This document shows, piece after piece, positions 10,000 through 22,380 of a stretch of DNA of 64,000 bases. The notes under the pieces are model-generated. The model ran no database searches. It was given only the letters and a program-made list of their open reading frames with translations, and was not told the DNA's origin. Each line of letters begins with the position of its first letter. Position 1 is the stretch's first letter. The stretch is from the NCBI GenBank assembly GCA_037893225.1, contig JAZGUH010000934.1, forward strand, positions 372,001-436,000, written 5' to 3'. Both the position numbers and the translations under genes were made by a program. This DNA is from Hippasteria phrygiana. Its lineage: Eukaryota; Echinodermata; Asteroidea; Valvatida; Goniasteridae.

Positions 10000-12900
10000 G
10001 AGTTGCTCGTAGGTCAACATTTATTCCTAACCTATCTACTAATCACTTAAAATAGTTGGGCAAACTAGTCTCTGATGCTAGCGTATTGTGTAGTTGATAT
10101 TTATTGATAAATTCTGTCTAGTCAAGGTTTGTCCTGTAGGTTTAGCGTAAGTAGACTTGAATGGTAATTTTCTATAGCTACTCCAGGGTGCCATTGTTGT
10201 TGTTGCACGTTTTATACTTGTGCATGCTTGTGATGTTGTCTTGTCAGTGTTGCGTTTTGTTGCTAAGTAATTGGACCACTCAACGTACAACTGTTGGAAT
10301 AATTTGAACCCTCCTGATGTTTTGAGTGAAAATCTCGACCAAATGTAGTCCAAATCTGACTAGCTGGTACACATAAAGGACTCTCATTGGGTGATAGTTT
10401 TACATAGAATTTTGATTGGCTGCTTAGTGTGCTTTCAGGATTTTGCTTAGCTGGCTTAAGAATTTTCATGGGGCTGATAGGTTGAACTTGGCACCGAGTC
10501 TCGATTCATAAATTTCCAGCTTCTACAATGACCTTCTGACCCCATTCTAGGGCCAGATTGCAAATGTGAGTCACAAATGTTCATCGCTGGCAGGATGGAT
10601 TGACTTAGTCATAATTTTTCTGTCTGGTACCTGACAGGCCAAGGGGGACAGGGGAGGGGGGCTGAAGTTTGGCACAGTGCATTCAGAAAAGTGGAACGTC
10701 ATGTCGTGACAAGATGGACTGCGGATATGATACAACGGTGAGGCAGTGTTTGTGGAAATGGGTGTCTGGAAAGCGCAGAAGGCGCAAGTCAAAAACTGTT
10801 ACATCTGAAGTGCGCACATGTTTGGCCGACCTACATTTCATTTAATCTGAGCCCTTTTTCTCTCCAAAATCTGACTCAATCTGCATGAACGGAATGTCTC
10901 ATCCATCAAACGATGCTGTGTCCCGAAGTCATACCACACAGAAATTTCAGGAGTGCAGTTTCTCTGCAGGAAATACCTTCACAGAAGTACAACTCGCATA
11001 TGTCAATAAACATGGGTTTGAGCAAAGCCAGGGCAAGCCGGTTTCTTGTTTTGTTTTGGATGCTGTGTTTGCATTAAATGCAGTCCAAAGTTTGCCATCC
11101 AGTCCGATAAGTATCAGGTGATCGTGAGAATGTTCAATATGTGTCTGGTCAGCACCCAGCTCATATCTGATTCACAATTGCCCTGTCTAGACTGCTTATT
11201 AATCATAAACCCCAGGTAGACTGGGGTCATTGCCCCAGGGGGGGGGGGAGAGGGATGTACAAATACCATGCATGACATAAAAGGTGGGCAAAGTGTGATG
11301 CATTTCCATAGTCTTAGACTAAGTAAAATGATTAAAGAGATGAGTATTCAAGATGCCCTCAGTGTGTCCAAGATGAAACCGATAACCCCCTTTGTTTATC
11401 TTGGGGGGCTGTGGTCAAGTTGGCAGAACCATTGATGTGAAAACCATGGAAATTAGCCAGCTCCTAGACTTTACAAGATGGGGGGGATCCGGGTTCACTA
11501 AACTGAGCAGAAGTTTGTAAGCCTACACATTAGGCCAAAACAAAATAGTTCTGCTTCCGATTACATGGCATTCGAAAACAAAGTAAGGTAAGTAAGTAGG
11601 GAAAAATTTTGTTGGACACATTTTTTGTGTGCTGATCATATGTACATGTAGGTGTCTACGTGTAGTCCAGGTTGAAAGGTATTATTTACAGCATTTATGT
11701 GGTTTTTATTTTGTTTTTTTGTTTTTTGTTTTTTTCCCGAAAAAATTAGGGTCGGGGCAGTTAAAATAGGGTAGATTGGGTAACCGGAAGCAGGACTATT
11801 TTTTTGCCTTGCTAATTAAAGCTCAACTGCAAACGTTCAAAAATATCTGCAAATATCAACAAAAAATGTTATATTTATAAATTTGCAATTAAAAAAAGAT
11901 GGTAGTGCAGCCAAGGCAAGTCAAAACAGTTTTTACAACATGCAGCCCATGCTTGGACCAGTACCCACTGGCATCGGTAACAGAAAATGTTTCCAGTGCT
12001 CTTTGTTGTTACAGTTTTGTTGGCGAGTCACATAGTGGTTACTTTTATATGTGGACCTTTCTATATTGCAGTCCTTGAACTTCAGTAGGGCAATCCAATG
12101 CATTGTCCTGGTATGCTCTTGATGTATCCTTGGATGCCCCATGAAGTGTTCTCACAGATGTTTAAATTTCGTAACGGAGGTGTCCTTGACTTGGGAATTA
12201 TTGTCTTGCCCCTCTAAGAAAAAAATCCTGGCCTGATACCCGAAACGCAAGTCATCTGTGGGATGTTAGGTCAGTGGAACAGTTTCCAAACCATTGGTTG
12301 TATCAGCTGACACTGACGGTATGCACTGCATGCAAGGCAGTGATCATGTGCTTCGAAGCTGGCGCTGTGCCAAATGGGTCAAGCTCTGGGCTTTGTCTGG
12401 GTTTAAGGAACTTTATGGTTGGCTGATGTGAAGAGGTCAGACAAACGTAACACTGTTGAATTACGCAGATTCCAGGGGGCGGCAGTGGAATTTTAGCTGG
12501 TACATTGTTGTCGCACAGCTGTCTGAAGCAGGTAATGTGTACTGTATTCATAGACAGGTGGTGCGTCTTCAAGCGATGTCACCTTATGGTAATGTAACCA
12601 CATGCTTTGAAGCCTTCAAAAAAATCTGGAATCTTTTTTTTTTCATTTTACAGATTATGAATTTACTCAGTGTGGAAGATTTCTTTTTTAATATTCAGAT
12701 GGGTAATTGAATATTTTTTTCAAAGCTAGTCACTGCATAAAAACGTTAAACACTCCAACCGCTTGCTACCGTAATTTAAAACCTTGTGTGGTTGGTCATG
12801 ATGGAAAATAAAATTAATAATTCATTTGTACCCACATATTCAATCAAACATTGTGTGCACTATCCAGAGACTGTGGCAGCCTCATTTTTGCACCTCGCAT

Positions 12901-13936
12901 GACTATGTAATCAATCGTATTTACGGAACTGTTGCCGAAAATAGCTGCAGTGTTTAAATGCACAGTTATTATACCAACAGAGGTGATGAAGCTTGTTGGA
13001 CATAGCATGTGGTTCTCAGGTATGCATGAATGATGATGTTTGGTTGGGGGTCAGAGGTCAACTTCACTCTGGTTGAAAAATCATGCATAAAGAATGCATG
13101 GATCCTGGAAGCCTGCCAGCTAGCAAACATCAAAGGGAATAGTGTTCTCATCAAAGGGGAGAGTCTTGGTTCAGACAGTATTTCCCACCAATTATCTGAA
13201 ATCAATCTGATCATTTGGCAATACAGGTATTGTGGCTCTTAATTTGTAACTAGTGCTCGCTCCAATGTGCATGTACATTACGATAAAAGAAAGAAACAAG
13301 TAACATCAAGTTGGACAGAAATCTATTCTTTCCCAAGGAAAAAAAATTAAAATCAATAAAATAGAGATTAAAAAAATTAAACGGATACAAAAAAGTGTAT
13401 AATATTAGCATATATATATCAGTATATAAACGTTCTAATTTCAGAAAGAAAATGGCGATTTGAAAGTAAAAAAATTGTATGATTTATTTGTAGTAGGGCC
13501 ATTTTGATTATGTGCACAGCATGTTATTGTAAATGTAATGTCTGTGTTGTAAAGTGTTTTGTATACCATGCTTGTACTGTGAAGTTAGTTTTGGGTTAGC
13601 CGGCAGATTTAGCAAGGGTACAACTCTGTGAAGGTCAAGGTGGACAGTCCAAACTAAAAGCTTTAAATATTTATTGATTTCAGATGATTAAAACAAAATG
13701 AGAAGTATTTGACATACATGTATTTTTATACCAAAAAGTTTTTACAAAATGTTTTTTTGAATGTACAAGTAAAACCATTTTGATACTGAGACTTATTTAT
13801 TCCCCATAACCACCCACAAATTTATATTAACTAACCATAAAATGGTTTAGAATACAACTGTCAGTCCATCCCAGACAAATGTTAAATCTGTGTTTTTCTG
13901 CTCGGCTTAAAGTTCTGCTGTAATATTTTTCCTGTC

Positions 13937-13979
<43 letters not shown>

Positions 13980-16900
13980 TTCCAATCAAAATTACATTTT
14001 GAGATTTTTCTGAATGCGGGGAAATGGTGTGCCTTCATTGTTATGCATACATTTGAACATTGCAGACATTAGTCCCGAAGTATTCAAATGTCTACTGTCA
14101 AGTCCCCCTCTTGTCTTTAGATTGTTGGATGATTAAATAGACTAATAGAGTGACAGAGAGTAAACGTGGGTTGCATGAAAGTTTTCAAAGTGAACAGTTT
14201 TTGGAAGAGCTTCACTCATTTTTTTTATGGTGAAAATTTCACGTAATGTCCATGTGATCACGCGAATGTGTACCTTGCTAATCCTGCTTATACTCAGATG
14301 TTTGTGTAATCTCCTTCATTAATGTTTGGGTGGCATCCTTAAGTGTGTAAGGTTCTCTGTCTTGGATTAAGGTGTTGTTCCCCATGAGTTTGTGACAACT
14401 TTGGTTTTTGAAAATTTGAAGCTCATCAACGGGACTTCACACCTGACTTTTGAGGTTATGAGGCCAAGTTAGTCATCACACAGAACAGCTCGTTATTATT
14501 TTGAAAATTTATTTCAAAGAGGGACCCACAGATCTTCTAACTACAGGCGCACGTAGATTGCAGTAAAGTTTCAATCTGTCTAGGAATCCAACAACTAAGG
14601 AAGTTTTGTTGTGCAGGACGCTATGCCTGGACACGTGTTTGGATTCAAATTCCTGTCCAAGTTGACATTTTTTGACATTTCCCTTTCCTTTTGTCTGTTT
14701 TTACAAAGATCTTATCACTGGTGATGATTTGTGAACCTTTAGTTCTAAAATATAAAGATTTTGAGAGTTCTGTTGGTGTTATCACCAGACTCGGCTGTTC
14801 TACACTTGTCATACTCCTCAAAAGTTTTAAGGTGTTTCAGACGAATGTGCAATGTACTTGTGTGGCATGCTATGAATGTTTTGGGAAGATCACATTGAAT
14901 GTACAGAGGTTGTTGATACAAGTTTAAGGTTAGTTGATACTCGCTGTTTGTTTTTTGAGTGAAATTTGCATATATATTTGCATATTTATGAATGAGCAGC
15001 TGCCTGTTTTACCTCAGTCCTCCAACAAGAATTTGTTAATTTGTAATACATTGTATTTAAACCAAATAAAAGAAGAATGTAAGAAATGTACATTAGTAAT
15101 ATTCCCCAAAACATAACTGACCAAATATTAAAGAAGAGATTGTGTTATATAGTTGATTTTTATGTATGTTACCTAAAAATGTGAGAAATTCTCTTTTCAA
15201 CATCTGGTTAACATAGTCCATTTCTTGCTATTTAGAAAGAAACTACTCCTTTATGTTTCGTTTTTTCTTTGCAGTTGTATCTCTGCACTAACGTTATTCC
15301 GTCAAAGCATTTGTTAAGCTACTTTGATATTGTTTTTAGGTTATCATCACGTGCATACATTTTATTCTCTTCAGCAATTATTTACTGATTTGAAAGTGTA
15401 ATGTATAAATCAATAGCTTTGAATCAATTTTGACGTTGACTGCCAGGCTGTCAGTCACAAAATGTTGTATTGTTTGAGCTAGCAATGGAAACGGCTTTGA
15501 AATATATTTGCGTTTACCCAGAAAACCCTACACAAATACTGTTTCCTCAAAATAGAGTGCTTAGGAAATGTTTTACTTTGGCGTGGTTAAAACTTGTACA
15601 TGTATGGCACATGCAATGCAGATATCCAAGCAAGTCCTTATTACTTGAAATGGTACCAAGGGAGAAAAAAATTAAGCAATTTACAATGCAGTAGCAATGT
15701 TGTCAATGCAACAGTGTGGTGTTATCCTCTCGCGATGAAAACCGAGCAGGGCAATCAGCCAGCTGGATTGAAATGAGTAACAATGCAAATCCTTGTCGTT
15801 TTTTGATCATAGGTGTTTAATTAATCCACTGCTAAACATATAGGTGATGGAAAGGAAAAGTGTTTCTCCCTGAAGTTGTTTTTAGGACAATTTTTTTTTG
15901 TAAAATTGATTGTATCAAATCTCTACCTCAGTGGTCCATCACTCTCAATACATGTAGTTTCATATATTTAATTTATCATGAACCTGTAGCATTGTCAATA
16001 TATAGAGTATGAAGGTTATATTGTCGGTGTATGGGCGGCTGGATTTGAAACAACCCTGTCATTGTTGCACACTTGGACAGCATCTTTAAGATTACATCCC
16101 AGAGCAAGTGCGCTCAATGACTATGGCTAACTATAATCAACGATTATTGGACTAACTTTACTCGAATGAAGGCTAGTCGACCACATCTAGTGGACTTTCG
16201 GGTACCAGCCTACAGGGCATGGTTGTGGACTGCTCGTACTAAACTATGACAAGTGAAGCGGAGACCAGTGGAACCATAGATCGACTAGCTATCGTTTGCA
16301 CTTTGATGTCATTGCGCAGGTGTAAGGTACTTCACGAATCGACCACTGGTTAACCAGTTTACTTGATCGAACTTGCTCCCTGCAGTACATATTGCTAATG
16401 TCTCATTAAAGAGTGTACTGAAAATCTGGCTGATAAGGATGTTGGACCTGCAGCAGCCATCTTTGTATTGTATCCTAATGCCTTAGTAAAGGTTTCTGTT
16501 TGAGTGGGTCCTTACATCATGGGCACCTGTCTATTGGAGACAGGAAAGCTGCTTTGTGAGACTTGACCCCTGTGCAGTAATGTTGCTGTACAGTCTAACT
16601 ACTGCATTTTCAAAGGTACGTGTAGAAATGGTACACTTTAATTAGGTGATTGTGGAAATGGATTGTGATCATTTGGGGAACTCGATAATTTCACTTTTTC
16701 GGTCAAAATTTTCCTCAGTCGGACTATCAGTCCTGAAACAGTAAATTATATTTTCATGATCCAAAGATATGGGTCATTGTTTCTTATATCATGGAGGCAG
16801 AGCTATAGCTCTGTGTTTGTATGTAGTCTGTAGAAACTGTATTTTTGTGGTTACCGAGTCTCAGTACAGTGGGTATATCATATGTCTTGGTGAAATAATA

Positions 16901-17820
16901 TTTGTATTTTTATTTGCGGCATATGATGCCCCCTAATGTGTTAATATTGTAAATAGCCCATTTCAAAATAAGTGTTTGAATCCCTAGTCTGTATTATTCT
17001 GTTTGCAGCCTAATATTAAAGGTTATTCCGTTTGTAACCTTTCCCCCACTACTGTTCGTTGCCACAGTATACTAACAGTAATTCAGTTATCCTTTGTTTT
17101 CACCACACTCTACCAAGGTGACCTGTTGTCTTGACACAGGGATTTGCGAGGTTTGAAAGGATGTTTCCCAAGGGTTGGGACTTTCGTCATGAAAAACACA
17201 GCAACAACACTTCGAGTGTAGGTATATTTACTTCTGCAGTGCTCCTCATTGGACAAATTGACAATAGTAGGGTGTGGTATCCTGGGTAGGGTTTGGTGCA
17301 GGCAACAAGTTTACAATCTTTGAAAAACCACCCGATAGTCTGGTGGTAAATTGTTTACATGAAAATTGCTTACAGTTACTTGCCATCTTATTCAGCTTTC
17401 CCAATTTCACTGTATAACTGTACAGTAATGTTTCCAATATTTATGTCAAAATATCTGCTGTATATAACACCTAAATTCACACGAGTCGGCTCCAAAACTA
17501 TGTCTTGGGATATGACTTCACCACATTTGCTACATTTCGAATAATGTCCATGGTTCAGAATTGTCCAGTTACTTTTGTAGTGGAAGTAATCCTCATTCAA
17601 CCTGAATGAGCCTCCATCCTTATGTATTTAAATGTGGCATATCTGTGATGGAATTGTGAATGTTAACATATCCCAAACCTGGTGACCTCAATAAAATATA
17701 TAAGTCTTGGTATCTGTTTATCCCCACAATTGTTTTGTTTTCCATATTGCTTTATTTAACCGTACCTACAGTACAGTGTAGATATGGAACCGAGTTTTTC
17801 TCCCATCCCATTAGAATGAC
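10000..17820 (+). other. TFAP4 downstream region, possible long 3' UTR then intergenic
   Basis: No gene, SINE or MITE was recognised with confidence. The sequence is AT-rich. Candidate poly(A) signals AATAAA occur near 13355 and 15065, the latter followed by an ATGT-rich stretch, so the TFAP4 3' UTR could end anywhere from 10 to 15 kb. A pure T run is at 13938-13973. A G run is at about 11239-11249. The ORFs here have no family motifs. Confidence 0.5.
13938..13973. repeat. Poly-T run
   Basis: About 36 consecutive T bases. On the minus strand this would be an A tail, but no LINE or SINE body was recognised next to it. Confidence 0.8.
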
Positions 17821-17824
17821 CCCT

Positions 17825-17847
17825 CCCCCCCCCCCCCCCCCCCCCCC
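17825..17847. repeat. Poly-C run
   Basis: 23 consecutive C bases after CCCT. It is one of fourteen G or C homopolymers of about 15 bases or longer in the window; no partner end of an element was found beside it. Confidence 0.85.
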
Positions 17848-18164
17848 AAACAAAGGAGAAATTACATGATTTTAAAGAAATGTTTTCTGAAGACGTACTC
17901 CACTGGATTCTGCATCTAAGGCTCGAATCACTTGTTTAATAGTTTAGTGTCCAGTCGGGCTCTGCCCCCTTTCAATGACATTTTGCTTATTTCTTGTTTA
18001 TAGTTTTTAGAAAGAAATGTTACATCTGTAGTTGTGTATTTTATAATGTGCAAAATAGTCTCATCGTTTTGCTGCTGAGCCTGAACTGAACTCCCACCCC
18101 GGCCCAGTTTTCAAAGGGCTGGTCAACTTTTTAAAGGAAATATTGCAATTTTATCCCCCACCCC

Positions 18165-18260
18165 TGATCCAAAACCCGGATATGCCACTGGCGTATGCGA
18201 TATTTTCTAGTGATTTTTATTTCAAGTAGAATCTACGGGGGGGGGGGGGGGGGGGGGGGG
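18165..18260. repeat. G-run element fragment with CAGTGGC(A/G)TATCC end
   Basis: The minus strand reads CAGTGGCATATCCGGGTTTTGG from 18190 leftwards, very close to the CAGTGGCGTATCC ends at 19273 and 22756. A 24-base G run follows at 18237-18260. CAGTGGCG(G/T)A-type termini are typical of hAT elements, but no target duplication was found here. Confidence 0.5.
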
Positions 18261-18599
18261 TCGATGGGGACTAATTTTAAAACTGACATCGGGGAATTTT
18301 TGAGGCCGCCCACCCCAGGACCCGTACCGCAGGCAGGGACAGACGCAACAAAACCGGAAAAAATATTGCATAAGAAGCCTAACTTTGTGCAATCATTGAT
18401 CGAAAACAAAGCACGCACACCTGTTGGTTTGTGCCGTAATGCGCGGAGCAGATCTTGCACGTAAAACAATATTCATCCGCCGGTCACATGACTCCACGAA
18501 AATAGAGACTGACATCGTCATCTTGATGAAAAAGTCTTATTGTATTATTTCAATGTCAGTTGTGAACATAATAAAATGATAATTGTTCATTAATTTTTA

Positions 18600-18656
18600 A
18601 AAGGAAAGTACAGTTGTGATTTTGGTGTTTTTCTTATTACAACTGTACTTTCCTTT
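18600..18656. repeat. Hairpin with 18-bp perfect arms
   Basis: AAAGGAAAGTACAGTTGT (18600-18617) and its reverse complement (18639-18656) are separated by a 21-base T/G-rich loop. No terminator role is implied in an animal genome; it is probably the core of a small palindromic repeat. Confidence 0.75.
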
Positions 18657-19094
18657 GCTTTAACACGACGCACGCGCATTGGTTTATAGAGCGAGTGATG
18701 CGGTTATGCCGACGACATCAACGAGCCATTCACAAGCAGAGTTTTGTTGTTGCCAAAAATCGTACGTGCAGACGATAATTTGTTTTGTATGCGGCGACTG
18801 AATGGACATGGTGGGAATTACCTTTGGAAAAGCTTCTTTTGTTGCACTGCAATGTCACTTTTGGAGACGGTATGAACAATGAATTTCACAGTAAAGATGG
18901 TGGTCACGTCAGTTGACGTGTTCTGCCGTGTTTTGAAACTGAGCATGCTGAGCAAGCGTCGTAAATTCTCAAGGAATTGTAACTGCATTCGCCAGGCAAT
19001 GTGTATCGTGTACCGTCGTACGATTACACATTATATGGGGAGCTTGCACTTTTCCAAAAGCAAAGGTAAGTGTTTTGATTCAGTAGCAGTAGCG

Positions 19095-19220
19095 TATGCA
19101 GCTTTTTGTGCCAGGAAGGGCGAACAACGTCTGAACCGTCTTAAAACCGTAGCAAAAACACTATTTCTTTTTGTTTTTTATGACGCCTCAAATGCCGCCG
19201 GGGGGGGGGGGGGGGCAAGT

Positions 19221-19258
<38 letters not shown>

Positions 19259-19275
19259 CTGGATACGCCACTGTT
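19095..19275 (-). mobile_element. G-run element, copy A (hAT-like end, minus orientation)
   Basis: Reading the minus strand from 19275: CAGTGGCGTATCCAGC, a 35-base G run (19223-19257), GCAACTTGC, a 16-base C run (19200-19215), then GGCGGCATTTGAGGCGTCAT, AAAAAA, ATAGTGTTTTT and AGACGGTTCAGACGTTGTT. The same order of words occurs at 22756-22905 in the opposite orientation, so this is a true dispersed element with two homopolymer blocks inside, not random low complexity. Confidence 0.7.
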
Positions 19276-19623
19276 CAGTAGGTATACTTTCTAATTTGGG
19301 CTGAACCACGTTCGAATATTATAGTAATTAGCACCATATTGTGAACAACTAAGAAGTTTGTTTTCAAACCAACATTATTTTGTATTCTGGCAGCGTTCAG
19401 ATAAATTTGATTAGCGAAGTGTAGGCTAGGCCTACCATGCCCTACGCTAGACATTTTTTGAAATTGTGTCCTTGATCGAAGTTGCTCTGGATTGTGTGCC
19501 AATACGCCACGCCCTCCAATTCTAGCCAGCACTATGAAATTGCGGATTCAGTAATGACATAAAAATACCTTTTATTCTGTTGAGCACAAAGAAGTAGAAG
19601 TCACATAGTAGTAGTCGGCCCAA

Positions 19624-19709
19624 TTAGCCTTTTAGAGGTATGGCGGACACAATAGGAGGGCGCTATACAGCGCCCTCCTATTGTGTCCGCCATACTTCTA
19701 ACAGGCTAA
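19624..19709. mobile_element. 86-bp near-perfect palindrome (MITE arms only)
   Basis: TTAGCCTTTTAGAGGTATGG at the left and its near reverse complement at the right; the arms meet at AGGGCGCTATACAGCGCCCT with almost no spacer. The arms are the terminal repeats of the 248-bp element at 24743-24990, so this copy has lost the whole interior. No clear target duplication flanks it. Confidence 0.8.
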
Positions 19710-20221
19710 TGACATCCTTTCAGGCCAAAAGGACGTTCACTAACGTGCCGTGTCTCCAGACATGTTGCACTTTGATAATCTTCCTCTAGACTATAGCCCA
19801 TATAATTGTGTAAAGATAATTTCTGAGCAAGCATTATGCTGTCTATAAAAAAACACTAGTATAGTATAGTAGGCCTACTAGGTTGTAACTATGCAGGGCC
19901 CCAATGGAAACCAGTTTTAAACTGTTTGGGCATACCCTGGGTAAAGAAATGTAATAAATAAATAAATAAATAAACTATAAAACAAAAATTTGACCGTTTC
20001 AAAAAGTTTTCGCTTTGAATGACCCTGGGATTTTTGTAAGCCACGTTATCCCGATTTCTGCCCAGTCCCCGGACAACATCTCTTTTGCCTAAGTTCGCAA
20101 ATTAGGCACTGAGCTCCACAAACAATTCATCAGTGATCATCCCTTCCGAGTTACAAAAGCTCTTTCACTAGTTTCAGCATCGCTTGCTAAAGATTGATTA
20201 ATAATTCTTTACAAGAAAATA

Positions 20222-20352
20222 AATGTAACTGCTGCAAACTGCTTTACTGACCGAACTGACCTGAAATATAAAAATCAACAAAATTAGCTGGCCTAACGTT
20301 TGGAACTTAAGCAAGTTCTGTCTCAAAGCCTTTGAGAAAGAACTTAACTCAA
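20222..20352 (-). repeat. Dispersed repeat with hammerhead-like motif, copy 1
   Basis: About 130 bases that match 46727-46832 word for word over most of its length (GCAAACTGC, ACCTGAAA, GCTGGCCT, AACTTAAGCAAGTTCT, CTCAAA). On the minus strand the order is TTTGAGACA, the hairpin GAACTTGCTTAAGTTC, then CAAACGTTAGGCC, a diverged form of GAAACGTCAGGCC. This phrase is typical of Penelope-like retroelement ends. No reverse transcriptase is next to it. Confidence 0.55.
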
Positions 20353-20514
20353 ATTTTAGAAGGCCTACTTCAAATAGGCCTATCACATTTACGAAATTGA
20401 TGTTTGGAAGTTGACTTATCTCCTACTAAATCTCACGTACAGTGCAAGTACAAGGCAGATTGTCGAGAAAGCGAGAACAATGTAACATGGCCTTTTCTCG
20501 TTCGTGAACAGCGC

Positions 20515-20522
20515 CATCTCCA
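20515..20522. repeat. Direct repeat flanking the 20.5-21.7 kb element (left copy)
   Basis: CATCTCCA here and again at 21665-21672, just outside the terminal inverted repeats. The 8-bp length fits a hAT-like or Mutator-like target duplication. One base (20523) is left between this copy and the inverted repeat. Confidence 0.6.
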
Positions 20523-20523
20523 C

Positions 20524-21664
20524 TAGTCTTGGTTCCAAGACGTCCTTAGCGCGGTGCGACCTACAGCGCGCACGGCAGCGCCCTCTAGCTACACACACAC
20601 ACACACACAGTCATGTAAGCGGGTGCAATCGTGGACCTCCCATTGTTCCTCTTTTGTTTATACTCTAACTTTTTCGGAAGGCCTCCTATTGGTTTTGTAC
20701 ACGATTTTCAATCGTGGACGTTAGGTCAAACGTGGACCCCTTTGTCTACGCTCGAATTCTTTTGTCCTAGGTCCACGATTGCCGGCATATACAAACTCAC
20801 CCACACAGTCACACACACACACACACACACACACAGTCATGTAAACGGGTGCAATCGTGGACCTCCCATTGTTCCTCTTTTGTTTATACTCTAACTTTTT
20901 CGGAAGGCCTCCCATTGGTTTTGTACACGATTTTCAATCGTGGACCTTGACACAATCGCGGACCCTATTGTCCTCTTTGTTAAAGGTCCACGGTCTGAAT
21001 AGCTATACAAACGCACACACACACGCCAAGGCCAAATCGCTTAGGCTGAGTTCGGGCGGTCTGTTTTTTACACGAGTTCCCTGTTCTTGCGCCCGAACGG
21101 CGGGAACGCGACCCGCGAACATTGCACTCGGAACAAGATCACACACCACCAACCAGTTGGGGTTTACAAGAACATGACGTAATTTGACTCGACGTAGAAG
21201 ACGACCAAAGATGGCGGACCTACCTCCATGATTTGACGAAGCATGAAAGTCGGCGTAATGTTGCCTAAATTTCCCTTCCAAACGTTTTGAAAAAAAAAAA
21301 TTTTTTCTGAACAAACTAGGGGAAAATGCAGTCTAAATATTGTGCTTCCGTTAAATAATTTTGCGTCTGAAATTCAGGTTTTTGAAACGAATGCTTGAAT
21401 AACGTACATGGCCTATGGGCGCAGCCATTACATTTTGCGTGGTTACCAGCGATAGATGGCGTTCTTGGCTATCAGACGTTCTTTGGCGTTCGAGCGGCCG
21501 GAACACGAACGAAGACACGAGTTGTTCTTGAGCAAACAAGAACAACTCGCCCGAACTCGGCCTAAGCGATTTGGCCTTGGCGTGTGTGTGTAGCAAGAGG
21601 GCGCTGTCGGCCGGCCGTGCGCGCTATACGTCGCACCGCTAAGGACGTCTTGGAACCAAGACTA
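20524..21664. mobile_element. Long-terminal-inverted-repeat DNA element, expanded at a CA repeat
   Basis: The ends begin TAGTCTTGGTTCCAAGACG on both strands; the first 17 bases are themselves a hairpin (GTCTTGG-TT-CCAAGAC). The right arm, read inwards from 21664, runs through GTCCTTAGCG, GCGCGCACGG, AGCGCCCTC, TTGCTACACACACA, then GCCAAGGCCAAATCGCTTAG and GAGTTCGGGCG. The left arm has the same order but is interrupted between CTACACACAC (20590-20613) and GCCAAGGCCAAATCGC (from 21017) by about 400 bases that contain a 226-bp tandem duplication. The 8-bp CATCTCCA repeat flanks the whole. No transposase frame is visible. Confidence 0.75.
20591..20945. repeat. 226-bp tandem duplication with CA microsatellites
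   Basis: The segment with ACACACAGTCATGTAA, CAATCGTGGACCTCCCATTG and TCGGAAGGCCTCC(T/C)ATTGG occurs at about 20600-20715 and again 226 bases to the right. The two copies differ at only a few bases over about 120 bases. Each starts in a CA run (20592-20609 and 20813-20834), so unequal exchange or slippage between CA runs is the likely origin. Confidence 0.85.
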
Positions 21665-21703
21665 CATCTCCATCCACGGACAGAGCGGTGCCACGTGAAT
21701 ATC

Positions 21704-22323
21704 AGGCCGTGTCCGAATTACTTGGCTACGGCTTGAAATTACACACAAGTCTATGTGACGTGGCTGCAGCCACAACCATAGACTTGTGTGTAATTTCAAG
21801 CCGCAGCCATGAGCAAGTTCGGTTGGGCGACTAGAGTGACTAGACTTAACCTTAGTCAATCTAGATGTCACTCGAACGCTGCGTGGTTTGACTAGCTAGT
21901 TCAACTGGACCAACCTAGCTCCGGACCATGGTTTCTCTAGTCACTCGCGAGTTACGTCACGGTTTCAAGATGGAGGATAGGTAAACTGGGCAAGTTTTGC
22001 AAACGTTTACGGTAAATTGTCCAATGATAATAACTCTTTGCAATAAGATATTGAATTATTTATTGCACTAAAGTTAAATAGAGAAAATAAAAAAAATACA
22101 TAATAGAAAATAAAAATTAGTACCAACATTTGCTTCGTTAACAATAAGCAGACGACATTCTTTACAGTTTGTTGTTGCTACACAAACTAGATTTGACGTA
22201 GTTAATCGACTAGATGCGTTCGAGTGAAAACAGACCACGCATGCGTGATATAAATCGCAAAATTGACAAAAGGGACTAGATCAGCAGCACCCGAACTTGC
22301 TCCAAGTAATTCGGATACGGCCT
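21704..22323. mobile_element. 620-bp MITE with AGGCCGTGTCCGAATTAC ends and a nested palindrome
   Basis: The left end is AGGCCGTGTCCGAATTAC; the reverse complement of the right end is AGGCCGTATCCGAATTAC, followed in both by TTGG and, after an interruption on the left, AGCAAGTTCGG. TCA flanks both sides if the element is counted from GGCCGT, fitting a 3-bp target duplication of PIF/Harbinger type, but this is weak. A 101-bp relative with the same ends lies at 53059-53159. Non-coding. Confidence 0.7.
21724..21808. mobile_element. 85-bp palindrome nested in the left arm of the 620-bp MITE
   Basis: Arms of 32 bp (21724-21755 and 21777-21808) with one mismatch, containing GGCTTGAAATTACACACAAG, and a 21-base loop with its own palindrome GTGGCTGCAGCCAC. 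The right arm of the host element reads CTTGGAGCAAG without this block, so the palindrome was inserted later. Confidence 0.75.
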
Positions 22324-22380
22324 CAGACTCCCTGAAAATCCAACTTAAATACTGCGCACTCTCAGTACTGTAGACACCCG

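Noticed and set aside
16100..16400. Possible MITE with CCACATCTAGTGGAC / GTCCACTAGATGTGG-like words
   Set aside because: Only short internal palindromes were seen and no consistent terminal repeats.
18195..19304. ORFs with poly-Gly or poly-Pro tracts
   Set aside because: They are translations of G or C homopolymers inside repeats.
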